A stretch of DNA of 5,142 nucleotides from Bacillota bacterium (GTDB lineage: Bacteria; Bacillota_C; Negativicutes; CTSoil-072). Positions within the stretch are counted from its first letter, which is position 1; every line of letters begins with the position of its first letter. Of the stretch, positions 1-4,930 are shown one piece after another. The stretch covers positions 1-5,142 of the forward strand of contig JAGFXW010000186.1 of NCBI GenBank assembly GCA_017861495.1, written 5' to 3'. A program made the translations under genes and the position numbers. Below the pieces are notes generated by a model, which searched no databases, was not told where the DNA came from, and was given only the letters and a program-made list of their open reading frames with translations.

Positions 1-78
1 CTTTCCGCATACCCCGGCTTTTGTACAGCCTTTTCCCCCTGCAGTCTGTTCGCACTGAAAACAAAACATGTCTCCCAT
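1..78 (-). CDS. hcp: Hybrid cluster protein (hydroxylamine/NO reductase), N-terminal 26 codons only
   Basis: The gene runs off the left edge. The visible protein begins MGDMFCFQCEQTAGGKGC and continues TKAGVCGK. Cysteines 6, 9, 18 and 24 form C-x2-C-x8-C-x5-C, the N-terminal cluster motif of the Hcp/prismane family in strict anaerobes, where it binds a [4Fe-4S] cluster; enterobacterial proteins have a longer spacing. Family knowledge: Hcp is a cytoplasmic enzyme with a hybrid Fe-S-O cluster that reduces nitric oxide or hydroxylamine and protects against nitrosative stress. The start at 78 is chosen because GGAGGAG (91-85) lies 6 nt upstream; an internal ATG at 69 would be 15 nt away. The gene follows the iron-sulfur protein gene in the same direction after 68 bp, so the two may be co-transcribed, and a Crp/Fnr-like dyad lies in the gap. 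The hybrid cluster residues are outside the window. Confidence 0.93.
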   Translation of the reverse strand, partial: MGDMFCFQCEQTAGGKGCTKAGVCGK

Positions 79-84
79 TCCAAA

Positions 85-91
85 CTCCTCC
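85..91 (-). promoter_or_regulatory. Ribosome binding site of hcp
   Basis: GGAGGAG on the minus strand, 6 nt before the ATG at 78-76. It favours that ATG over the one at 69-67. Confidence 0.8.
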
Positions 92-110
92 ATTCATTTT
101 ATTGTATTTA

Positions 111-126
111 TTGTGAATTTTTACAA
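111..126. promoter_or_regulatory. Candidate Crp/Fnr-family operator upstream of hcp
   Basis: The sequence TTGTGAATTTTTACAA is a 16-nt dyad in which six of eight base pairs are symmetric (TTGT/ACAA outer arms plus AA/TT inside). It resembles Crp/Fnr-type sites and lies 33 bp before the hcp start, in the gap after the iron-sulfur protein gene. On the minus strand a weak -10-like TACAAT (106-101) follows it, so it may overlap a separate hcp promoter. The natural candidate to bind it is the Crp/Fnr protein encoded at 991-1683. AT-rich DNA produces such dyads by chance, so this is a hypothesis. Confidence 0.35.
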
Positions 127-146
127 AACATTTATTATCCATGCTG

Positions 147-881
147 CTAATCTTCGATAATTTCACCGTTTGTACCAATGACAACAACTCGCCACGGGAT
201 CATCTTATTACTATTGGTCAGCGCTTGTTTTACGGCTTGTACGATACCACCGCAGCACGGAACTTCCATTCTTAGCACTGTAATGCTTTTAATCTCATTG
301 TTTGCTAAGATCTGGGTTAATTTATCGGCATAATCGACTGCATCCAATTTAGGACAACCAATGATCGTAACTTTATTACGCATAAAATCATTATGAATAG
401 TTGGATAGGCAAAAGCGGTACAATCGGCAGCTACCAATAAATTTGCGTTATGAAAGTACGGCGCATTCGGCGGTACCAGCTTGATTTGAACAGGCCACTG
501 CGCTAACTGGGATGACATTCTTTCAGCAACGGATGCTTTCGTCGTTGTTTCCGCTGCTACTTTTGGCTGCAAAGAACGAGCCTGAGTTCCCGGACAACCG
601 CATGCAAGTGTTTCCTGTTGTGCCTCAGGTACTTGTTCAGCTTTATTTTCGAGATGTTTTTTGACAAGATCCTCGTCAAAAGCCGCCGCTTCACGCTCTT
701 CAATTAAAATTGCATCGGCAGGACACGCCGGCAGACAAGCTCCAAGTCCATCACAATAAACATCAGAAATCAATTTTGCCTTGCCGTTCACCATCTGCAG
801 AGCCCCTTCATGACAGGCGTTCACACACAGGCCGCAGCCATTGCATTTTTCTTCATCTATGCTAATAATTTTTCGTTTCAT
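147..881 (-). CDS. 4Fe-4S ferredoxin-domain protein linked to Hcp (FrdX-like)
   Basis: A 244-residue soluble protein with an N-terminal ferredoxin domain (about residues 5-62) and a C-terminal domain of about 120 residues. Cluster 1 is complete: C13-x2-C16-x2-C19-x3-C23. Cluster 2 reads CDGLGACLPACP, with C43, C49 and C53 but Leu at position 46 where a fourth Cys would stand. Further cysteines are at 94 and 96 (CGCPG), 154, 176 (GCPKLD) and 209/210 (VPCCGG), possibly additional ligands. I recognise this as the ferredoxin-like family frequently found beside hcp in anaerobes; its likely role is to carry electrons to Hcp, but this has not been shown by the sequence. There is no signal peptide or membrane segment. 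The start is the ATG at 881, with GGAGG 8 nt upstream; a TTG at 884 would leave only 5 nt. It precedes hcp and is divergent from the Crp/Fnr regulator. Other possible role: a general redox or Fe-S stress protein. Confidence 0.85.
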   Translation of the reverse strand: MKRKIISIDEEKCNGCGLCVNACHEGALQMVNGKAKLISDVYCDGLGACLPACPADAILIEEREAAAFDEDLVKKHLENKAEQVPEAQQETLACGCPGTQARSLQPKVAAETTTKASVAERMSSQLAQWPVQIKLVPPNAPYFHNANLLVAADCTAFAYPTIHNDFMRNKVTIIGCPKLDAVDYADKLTQILANNEIKSITVLRMEVPCCGGIVQAVKQALTNSNKMIPWRVVVIGTNGEIIED

Positions 882-889
882 CAACCAAA

Positions 890-897
890 CCTCCCTC
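890..897 (-). promoter_or_regulatory. Ribosome binding site deciding the iron-sulfur protein start
   Basis: GAGGGAGG on the minus strand. The GGAGG core (894-890) is 8 nt from the ATG at 881 and 5 nt from an in-frame TTG at 884, so the ATG is preferred and the protein is 244 rather than 245 residues. Confidence 0.7.
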
Positions 898-906
898 GTT
901 ATCGTT

Positions 907-935
907 TTGTCTTTTCAATTTGATTATAATATAAT
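907..935 (+). promoter_or_regulatory. Predicted promoter of the Crp/Fnr regulator gene
   Basis: TTGTCT (907-912), a 17-nt spacer, then TATAAT (930-935), a perfect -10 box. Transcription would start near 942, giving a leader of about 49 nt. A second TATAAT overlaps at 925-930. The box overlaps a minus-strand -10, so the regulator and the iron-sulfur protein gene appear to share a divergent promoter region, which would allow autoregulation. Confidence 0.5.
923..928 (-). promoter_or_regulatory. Predicted -10 box of the iron-sulfur protein/hcp transcript
   Basis: TATAAT on the minus strand, about 42 bp before the start codon. No good -35 box lies 16-18 bp upstream (the matching position reads GATTTT). 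This is typical of promoters that need an activator. A weak dyad, GTA-N8-TAC at 952-965, is centred at about -41.5 relative to a start near 917, where a class II Crp/Fnr activator would bind; the dyad itself is too short to be convincing. Confidence 0.4.
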
Positions 936-990
936 GGAAATAGTAAAATCGGTAGCTCAGGATACTAAAATATGAGGATGGTAAATTAAC

Positions 991-1683
991 TTGAAAAATT
1001 TTTTGCCAATATTAACAAAATCGATCTTGTTTCGTACGATAAAACCGGAAGATTTACGGGAAATGTTGGTTTGTTTGCAGCCTAAGATCCATACGTATGC
1101 TAAAAACGACTATATTGCCTTCGAAGGAGAAGATTTGCCTGGCATTGGAATTATGCTTGCCGGCAATGGAATCATCATGAAAGAGAACGCGGCGGGCCAA
1201 CGGTATATTATGGGAAAACTGGAATCAGGTGATATTTTTGGCGAAATGGTCGTTTATGCCACAAATTCAGTGTGGCCGGCTACAATACAAGCACTTGAAA
1301 ACAGTACCGTCATGTTTTTATCACGCGAGAAAATAATTGGGGATTGTTGTAAAATGTGCCCCTGGCATCGATCCCTAATTGAAAACATGCTGCGCATCAT
1401 TTCAGAAAAAGCTCTATTCTTAAATAAAAAATTAGAGTACTTAACGATACGCAGCATGCGCGGAAAAATCAGCGCCTACCTTCTCGATCAATATAAAAAA
1501 AATAAGCAACCCGTATTTACCCTTCCGATGAAGCGTCACGAATTAGCCGATTTTCTGCATGTCTCACGCCCATCCATGTCCCGCGAAATGGGAAAAATGC
1601 GCGATGAGGGTATAATAACATTTGAACGTTCTACCATCGAAATACTGGATAAAGAAAAATTAAAGGGCATGCTTGAGAGCTAA
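991..1683 (+). CDS. Crp/Fnr-family transcriptional regulator, probable regulator of the hcp locus
   Basis: A 230-residue protein, normal length for the family. An N-terminal cyclic-nucleotide-binding-type beta-barrel spans about residues 15-115 (GDIFGEM at 80-86 is the typical turn). A long dimerisation helix covers about 128-155. The C-terminal winged helix-turn-helix covers about 175-225, with recognition helix VSRPSMSREM (191-200) and wing GIITFERSTIEI. The cAMP-binding Arg/Ser pattern of true CRP is not evident. The Fnr N-terminal Cys cluster is absent; instead Cys28 and a CCKMC motif (119, 120, 123) are present. The start is TTG at 991, preceded by GAGGATGG (974-981); the first internal Met (residue 25) lies inside the barrel, so a later start is unlikely. 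Position opposite the hcp operon suggests an HcpR-like sensor of NO or redox state; the specific ligand cannot be read from the sequence. Confidence 0.88.
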   Translation: MKNFLPILTKSILFRTIKPEDLREMLVCLQPKIHTYAKNDYIAFEGEDLPGIGIMLAGNGIIMKENAAGQRYIMGKLESGDIFGEMVVYATNSVWPATIQALENSTVMFLSREKIIGDCCKMCPWHRSLIENMLRIISEKALFLNKKLEYLTIRSMRGKISAYLLDQYKKNKQPVFTLPMKRHELADFLHVSRPSMSREMGKMRDEGIITFERSTIEILDKEKLKGMLES

Positions 1684-1732
1684 GGTGTTTTATCATTTTA
1701 TTCAACCTTGCTTCTATTATAATCTTTTTTTT
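1678..1732 (+). terminator. Weak candidate terminator of the Crp/Fnr gene
   Basis: An imperfect stem, AGC(T)AAGGT with ACCTTGCT (1678-1686 and 1705-1712, one bulged T), overlaps the stop codon, and a run of eight Ts lies at 1725-1732. The loop is long (18 nt) and the T-run is 12 nt away from the stem, so it is poor by standard rules. Confidence 0.2.
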
Positions 1733-1749
1733 GCGCATCGACAAACAAT

Positions 1750-1881
1750 TTCAAATTTTGCGATAATTTGAACGGGACAAGTATTAAAAACCAGTGGGAC
1801 GGTATACCATCCCACAATCCCCTCGCGATTGTCCAAATGTGTGTCAACAACCCCGTCCCCCTGACAAACCCACACACACAT
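1750..1881. repeat. Cluster of four inverted repeats, possible REP/MITE-like remnant
   Basis: The 226-bp gap between the convergent genes holds no credible gene but several dyads. (1) TTCAAATT/AATTTGAA, 1750-1757 and 1765-1772, perfect, 7-nt loop. (2) A 22-nt palindrome at 1794-1815, one mismatch pair, which forms the terminator listed separately. (3) ACAATC/GATTGT, 1814-1819 and 1827-1832, perfect, sharing 2 nt with the previous one. (4) ATGTGTGT/ACACACAT, 1837-1844 and 1874-1881, perfect, 29-nt spacer, with a nested TGTCA/TGACA pair (1842-1846, 1862-1866). GGGAC/GTCCC and CCCCGTCCCCCTGAC-like words recur, reminiscent of REP-type palindromic repeats in Firmicutes. The dyads are seen directly; the mobile-element interpretation is inference. 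Confidence 0.45.
1786..1815 (-). terminator. Rho-independent terminator of the sugar dehydrogenase gene
   Basis: On the minus strand, the 22-nt dyad GTGGGATGG...CCGTCCCAC (1815-1794) folds into a GC-rich stem of about 9 bp including one G-T wobble, with a 4-nt loop. TGG and five Ts (1790-1786) follow. It lies about 95 bp after the stop codon of the gene at 1910-3028. On the plus strand no T-run follows the hairpin, so it would act mainly on the leftward transcript. Confidence 0.6.
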
Positions 1882-1909
1882 GCCATAATCATTTAGTGAC
1901 AATGACGAT

Positions 1910-3028
1910 TTACTTGTTCCCATAGCTAATACGATAAACTGCATTAGCCCGGTCATCTGAAACTAAAAGTGCTCCATCAGGCATAACCAAAACGTCTACC
2001 GGCCTCCCCCATGCATTGACCGATTGAAGCCATCCCTGGGCAAACACTTCAGAACTTGCCGGTTTTCCATCTTGCAAACGTACCAAAATAATCTGATACC
2101 CAGTCAAAGTTGTCCGGTTCCAAGACCCATGTTCGGCAATAAAGATCTGATTGCGATACTCTGCCGGAAACATAGTTCCAGTATAAAAGCGCATTCCAAG
2201 CGGCGCAACATGCGCACCAAGCTTCATTGCCGGAACGGTAAACAAGGGATTTGGCGGTTGCTGCTCAAAATCGGGATCAGCAACATTATCCCCATAATAA
2301 TATGGATACCCAAAATGCATTCCTGACCGTGGAGCATGGTTTAACTCATCCGGAGGCAAATCATCGCCAAGCCAGTCACGCCCATTATCGGTGAACCATA
2401 ACTCATGTTTAATCGGATCCCAATCAAACCCTACCGTATTGCGTACTCCATGCGCAAATACTTCTAAGTCGGATCCATCTAAATTCATTCTCAAAATACT
2501 GGCAAAACGTACGTCTTCACTTTTACAAATATTACATGGCGCTCCAACAGGAACATATATTTTTTCATCGGGTCCGATCGCGATAAATTTCCAACCATGA
2601 TGCCGTTCCTGCGGCAGGCTATCATTCACCACAATTGGCGCCGGCGGTTGATACAAATTGTCCATAATATGGTCATAGCGAAGGATGCGGTTCACTTCCG
2701 CAACATATAATGTTCCCTTATGAAAAGCAACACCGTTTGGTGTATCTAAATTCGATGCTATGGTTATCACGGAAATAGTAGTGCCGTCACCCTTTCCGTC
2801 AACTAAGGCATACACTCGCCCCGCTTCGCGCGATCCAACAAAAACAACTCCGTTATCGCCCAACGTCAAAGAACGCGCTCCCTCAATGCCGCTAGCATAA
2901 ATACTAATATGAAAGCCTTCAGGAAGAACAATTTCTGAAATATTAGGCTGCGCGCTGCCGCATCCCGTAACCACAAAAAACAAAGTCAATATAGTTAGCA
3001 TATTGATCATCTTGCTACAGTTTTTCAT
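1910..3028 (-). CDS. Lipoprotein PQQ-dependent sugar (sorbosone/aldose) dehydrogenase-like beta-propeller
   Basis: A 372-residue exported protein. The N-terminus is a lipoprotein signal: basic start, hydrophobic stretch MLTILTLFFVV, lipobox VTGC with Cys23 as the lipid-bearing residue. The rest is a six-bladed propeller of the GSDH/sorbosone dehydrogenase superfamily: LPEGFHISIYASG (35-47), DTPNGVAF (95-102), ERHHGWKFIAIGPDEKIYV (141-159), GVRNTVGFDWDP (194-205), TDNGRDWLGDDLPPDELN (213-230), HVAPLGM (273-279), FIAEHGSWNR (296-305), GRPVDVLVMPDGALLVSDD (341-359). In characterised relatives the His of the HHG region is catalytic, the RN motif contacts PQQ, and the acidic GDD-DELN loop binds calcium; assignment here is by analogy. 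The likely reaction is oxidation of an aldose or aldehyde outside the cytoplasmic membrane. The ATG at 3028 has GGAGG 6 nt upstream. It lies 51 bp after the Rieske-flavoprotein gene with no terminator between, so it is probably co-transcribed. Whether the host makes PQQ is unknown, and a non-catalytic propeller is possible. Confidence 0.85.
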   Translation of the reverse strand: MKNCSKMINMLTILTLFFVVTGCGSAQPNISEIVLPEGFHISIYASGIEGARSLTLGDNGVVFVGSREAGRVYALVDGKGDGTTISVITIASNLDTPNGVAFHKGTLYVAEVNRILRYDHIMDNLYQPPAPIVVNDSLPQERHHGWKFIAIGPDEKIYVPVGAPCNICKSEDVRFASILRMNLDGSDLEVFAHGVRNTVGFDWDPIKHELWFTDNGRDWLGDDLPPDELNHAPRSGMHFGYPYYYGDNVADPDFEQQPPNPLFTVPAMKLGAHVAPLGMRFYTGTMFPAEYRNQIFIAEHGSWNRTTLTGYQIILVRLQDGKPASSEVFAQGWLQSVNAWGRPVDVLVMPDGALLVSDDRANAVYRISYGNK

Positions 3029-3079
3029 GTTGCGCCTCCACTAAGGCAATTTTCTTCGTTAATCTTACGCTTACACTTA

Positions 3080-4663
3080 TCAAGATTTATCTGCAAGAAG
3101 GAGGCGCAGAACTTCTGCTCCATTCTTTTGCAGCAATGAAGCCGGTGGTAATCGACCCAATCGAGCCAGTTCCATAAATGGCCCCATTCTCTCACTATGG
3201 GTGGTAGCTGCAGCAAGTACATGGCCTTTATTAACATAAAACGCCATAAAATCTCGTTTGACGATATCTCCATCTACAATAAATTCATCCCATTCGTCGG
3301 CATGTCCCGCATATGACAACGTAAAGCCAAAATGCTCCGTCCAAAAAAAGGGCACCCCGTTAAACAGCTGCGGCCTGGATAGCATGGATAATGCAACAGC
3401 CCGTCCATGTTTCTCCGCAAGACACCAATGTTCAATCCTAATCCTTTCTCCGGTCACAGGATTTGGATATCGGGCAATATCACCCGCCGCGTAGACACCG
3501 TCCGATATTCTAAAATGCTCATCGACATTTACACTGCCATCGTCTACCAATTGGACTCCCTTGATAAAATCGGTAGATAAGTGGCTGCCGATGCCTACTA
3601 ACACCAAATCGACCTCTAAAATACTCCCGTCATCCAAATGAACTTGCTGTGCCCGATCGGATCCTGTGATTGCAGAAATCGAACGTCCGGAACGAAAAAC
3701 TGTCCCATTTTCCTCATGAATCTTTTTGACCATCATACCAATTTCTTCACCGAAGACGCGCACAAAGGGTACAGATCCGCGCTCAACAACAGTAACTGAA
3801 AGCCCACGATGCGCCAGACTGGACGCTGCCTCCATACCGATGAAGCCGTCACCAATAACTACAGCCTTTTTGCTGCCTTGCAAGGCATTGATAATTGCAT
3901 TGCAGTCGTCCCACGATCGCAACGTAAATACACCCGGCAGATCGGCACCCGGTACTGTTAACCTGCGCGGCACAGCCCCTGTTGCAATCAACACCGCATC
4001 CGCGGTTAAATCCATGCCATCATCCAGAAGAATACGGCGAGAAGCAACATCGAATTCCGTGACTCTGGCCCTCAGCCTTTCTATCCCATATTTTTCATAG
4101 AATGCTACTGGCCGGAGCGGCAGATATTTATCAGCGGATTTAAATTTGCCGGCCAAATAATCTTTACTGCAGCTTGGTCGATCATAAGGCACACGATCTT
4201 CTGCACCAATCATCAAGATACGTCCCGCAAAACTCTCTTGTCGCAATGTTTCTACCGCTGCTGCAGCTGCCGCCCCCGCTCCAACTACCACGAAAGTACG
4301 CCGGTCTTTCGTCTGATTGCAGGCGCACATAGACATAGTACGCGTCTTTTCCGGCATATCAGGCACGTTGACGACATATTCCTCGCCTTCTTGACGAATT
4401 TCATATTTCGGCAACCCATCCAAAGCCGGAGGTTCAAGCAAGTCGCCGGTCTGTACAGCAAATGAGGCTTGATGCCACGGACAAACAATCCTGCCGTCAT
4501 GCAATGTTCCTTCCTGTAACGGACCTCCGTAATGGGGACAGACCGGACCTAGAGCATAATATTGCCCTTCTACCTTAGCCAACAGGATCGAATTTTGCCC
4601 AACAGACAAGCTTTTCATCTTATTGTCCTTTAGAAAACCTGCAGGAATTCTTATTTCGTCCAT
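3080..4663 (-). CDS. Rieske [2Fe-2S]-FAD/NAD(P) oxidoreductase fusion (AIFM3-like)
   Basis: A 527-residue cytoplasmic protein with two modules. Residues about 1-105 form a Rieske domain with ligands C42/H44 (CPHYGGPL) and C61/H64 (CPWHQASF). The extra disulfide cysteines of bc1-type Rieske proteins are absent, so it is of the low-potential ferredoxin type. After a short linker containing CAC (113, 115), residues about 122-430 form a pyridine nucleotide-disulfide oxidoreductase fold: FAD motif VVVGAGAAAA (125-134), DRPSCSKDYL, ATGAVPR (227-233), the NAD(P) motif VVIGDGFIGMEAA (268-280), and GVYAAGDIARYP (389-400). A C-terminal reductase domain (about 435-520) follows. The redox-active CxxxxC of glutathione reductase is absent; the architecture matches AIFM3/ferredoxin-reductase-like enzymes that pass electrons from NAD(P)H through FAD to the Rieske centre. 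The acceptor is unknown. It is first in an operon with the lipoprotein dehydrogenase, opposite an ArsR regulator. An in-frame ATG at 4675 is rejected because it overlaps the GGAGG. Confidence 0.9.
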   Translation of the reverse strand: MDEIRIPAGFLKDNKMKSLSVGQNSILLAKVEGQYYALGPVCPHYGGPLQEGTLHDGRIVCPWHQASFAVQTGDLLEPPALDGLPKYEIRQEGEEYVVNVPDMPEKTRTMSMCACNQTKDRRTFVVVGAGAAAAAAVETLRQESFAGRILMIGAEDRVPYDRPSCSKDYLAGKFKSADKYLPLRPVAFYEKYGIERLRARVTEFDVASRRILLDDGMDLTADAVLIATGAVPRRLTVPGADLPGVFTLRSWDDCNAIINALQGSKKAVVIGDGFIGMEAASSLAHRGLSVTVVERGSVPFVRVFGEEIGMMVKKIHEENGTVFRSGRSISAITGSDRAQQVHLDDGSILEVDLVLVGIGSHLSTDFIKGVQLVDDGSVNVDEHFRISDGVYAAGDIARYPNPVTGERIRIEHWCLAEKHGRAVALSMLSRPQLFNGVPFFWTEHFGFTLSYAGHADEWDEFIVDGDIVKRDFMAFYVNKGHVLAAATTHSERMGPFMELARLGRLPPASLLQKNGAEVLRLLLADKS

Positions 4664-4668
4664 AATGG

Positions 4669-4673
4669 CCTCC
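4669..4673 (-). promoter_or_regulatory. Ribosome binding site deciding the Rieske-flavoprotein start
   Basis: GGAGG on the minus strand, 5 nt before the ATG at 4663. It overlaps the ATG at 4675-4673 (ATGGAGG), which has no Shine-Dalgarno of its own, so translation should begin at 4663 and the protein has 527 residues, not 531. Confidence 0.8.
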
Positions 4674-4700
4674 ATTTTCGATTAATGTAAAATAGTAACC

Positions 4701-4719
4701 GTCAAAACATTGTTTTCAC
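4701..4719. repeat. Inverted repeat in the leader of the Rieske-flavoprotein gene
   Basis: On the minus strand GTGAAAACAATGTTTTGAC is a dyad with 8-nt arms, one mismatch and a 3-nt centre. It lies 38 bp before the start codon, downstream of the predicted promoter. It could be a small hairpin or an operator; it is too AT-rich and not followed by a T-run, so it is not a terminator. Confidence 0.3.
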
Positions 4720-4751
4720 AAGACAAAGTACCATTACCTTCATTTAATTTT

Positions 4752-4780
4752 ATTATAATCATTTTATCGGTAAATATGAA
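4752..4780 (-). promoter_or_regulatory. Predicted promoter of the Rieske-flavoprotein/sugar dehydrogenase operon
   Basis: On the minus strand TTCATA (4780-4775), a 17-nt spacer and TATAAT (4757-4752). The -10 is perfect and the -35 matches four of six consensus bases. Transcription would start near 4745, giving a leader of about 80 nt. Confidence 0.5.
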
Positions 4781-4799
4781 TAAATTTGCAGAAAAATTT

Positions 4800-4819
4800 G
4801 AATATTCTATGCATGCATA
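4800..4819. promoter_or_regulatory. Adjacent palindromes between the divergent promoters
   Basis: Two perfect palindromes abut: GAATATTC (4800-4807) and TATGCATGCATA (4808-4819). They lie between the leftward -35 (4775-4780) and the rightward -35 (4854-4859), a position suited to a shared operator or activator site. TGAATATTC-type cores occur in some ArsR/SmtB operators, but no binding protein can be assigned from sequence alone. Confidence 0.3.
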
Positions 4820-4853
4820 ACTCTGTTCCCCTGACACATGCCTAAAATAAAGC

Positions 4854-4882
4854 TTGACTTCTTTTTTAAAAAAATATATCAT
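4854..4882 (+). promoter_or_regulatory. Predicted promoter of the ArsR-family gene
   Basis: TTGACT (4854-4859), a 17-nt spacer and TATCAT (4877-4882); each hexamer differs from consensus at one position. Transcription would start near 4889, about 42 nt before the ATG. The -10 box and probable start point lie inside the palindrome at 4874-4905. Confidence 0.6.
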
Positions 4883-4905
4883 TATATCGTAATATATAGA
4901 TATAT
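4874..4905. promoter_or_regulatory. Long AT-rich palindrome over the ArsR promoter, candidate operator
   Basis: A 32-nt imperfect palindrome with outer arms ATATATC (4874-4880) and GATATAT (4899-4905); 12 of 16 base pairs are symmetric. It covers the -10 box and start site of the ArsR-family gene, where a repressor of this family would act. The AT-only bias of the region raises the chance of accidental symmetry. Confidence 0.4.
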
Positions 4906-4930
4906 AAATTTTAGGCAGGTGTAACTATCG

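Noticed and set aside
972..989. Five-codon open frame (MRMVN) just before the Crp/Fnr gene
   Set aside because: It overlaps the ribosome binding site and has none of its own; most likely chance rather than a leader peptide.
1254..1457. Minus-strand 67-codon open frame inside the Crp/Fnr gene
   Set aside because: Antisense shadow of a clear Crp/Fnr coding region.
1698..1956. Two overlapping minus-strand open frames of 64 and 79 codons in the convergent gap
   Set aside because: They run through the terminator hairpin and the palindrome cluster, overlap the end of the dehydrogenase gene, and show no family resemblance.
3025..3273. Minus-strand 82-codon frame bridging the two operon genes
   Set aside because: Shifted frame of the flavoprotein C-terminus; the in-frame protein there matches the reductase C-terminal domain, so there is no sign of a frameshift.
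3726..4100. Plus-strand 124-codon open frame opposite the Rieske-flavoprotein gene
   Set aside because: Antisense shadow of a strongly supported coding region, with no recognisable domain.
4682..4882. Minus-strand 66-codon open frame upstream of the Rieske-flavoprotein gene
   Set aside because: No Shine-Dalgarno before its ATG (the upstream sequence is AT-only), composition is that of intergenic DNA, and it covers both predicted promoters and the palindromes.
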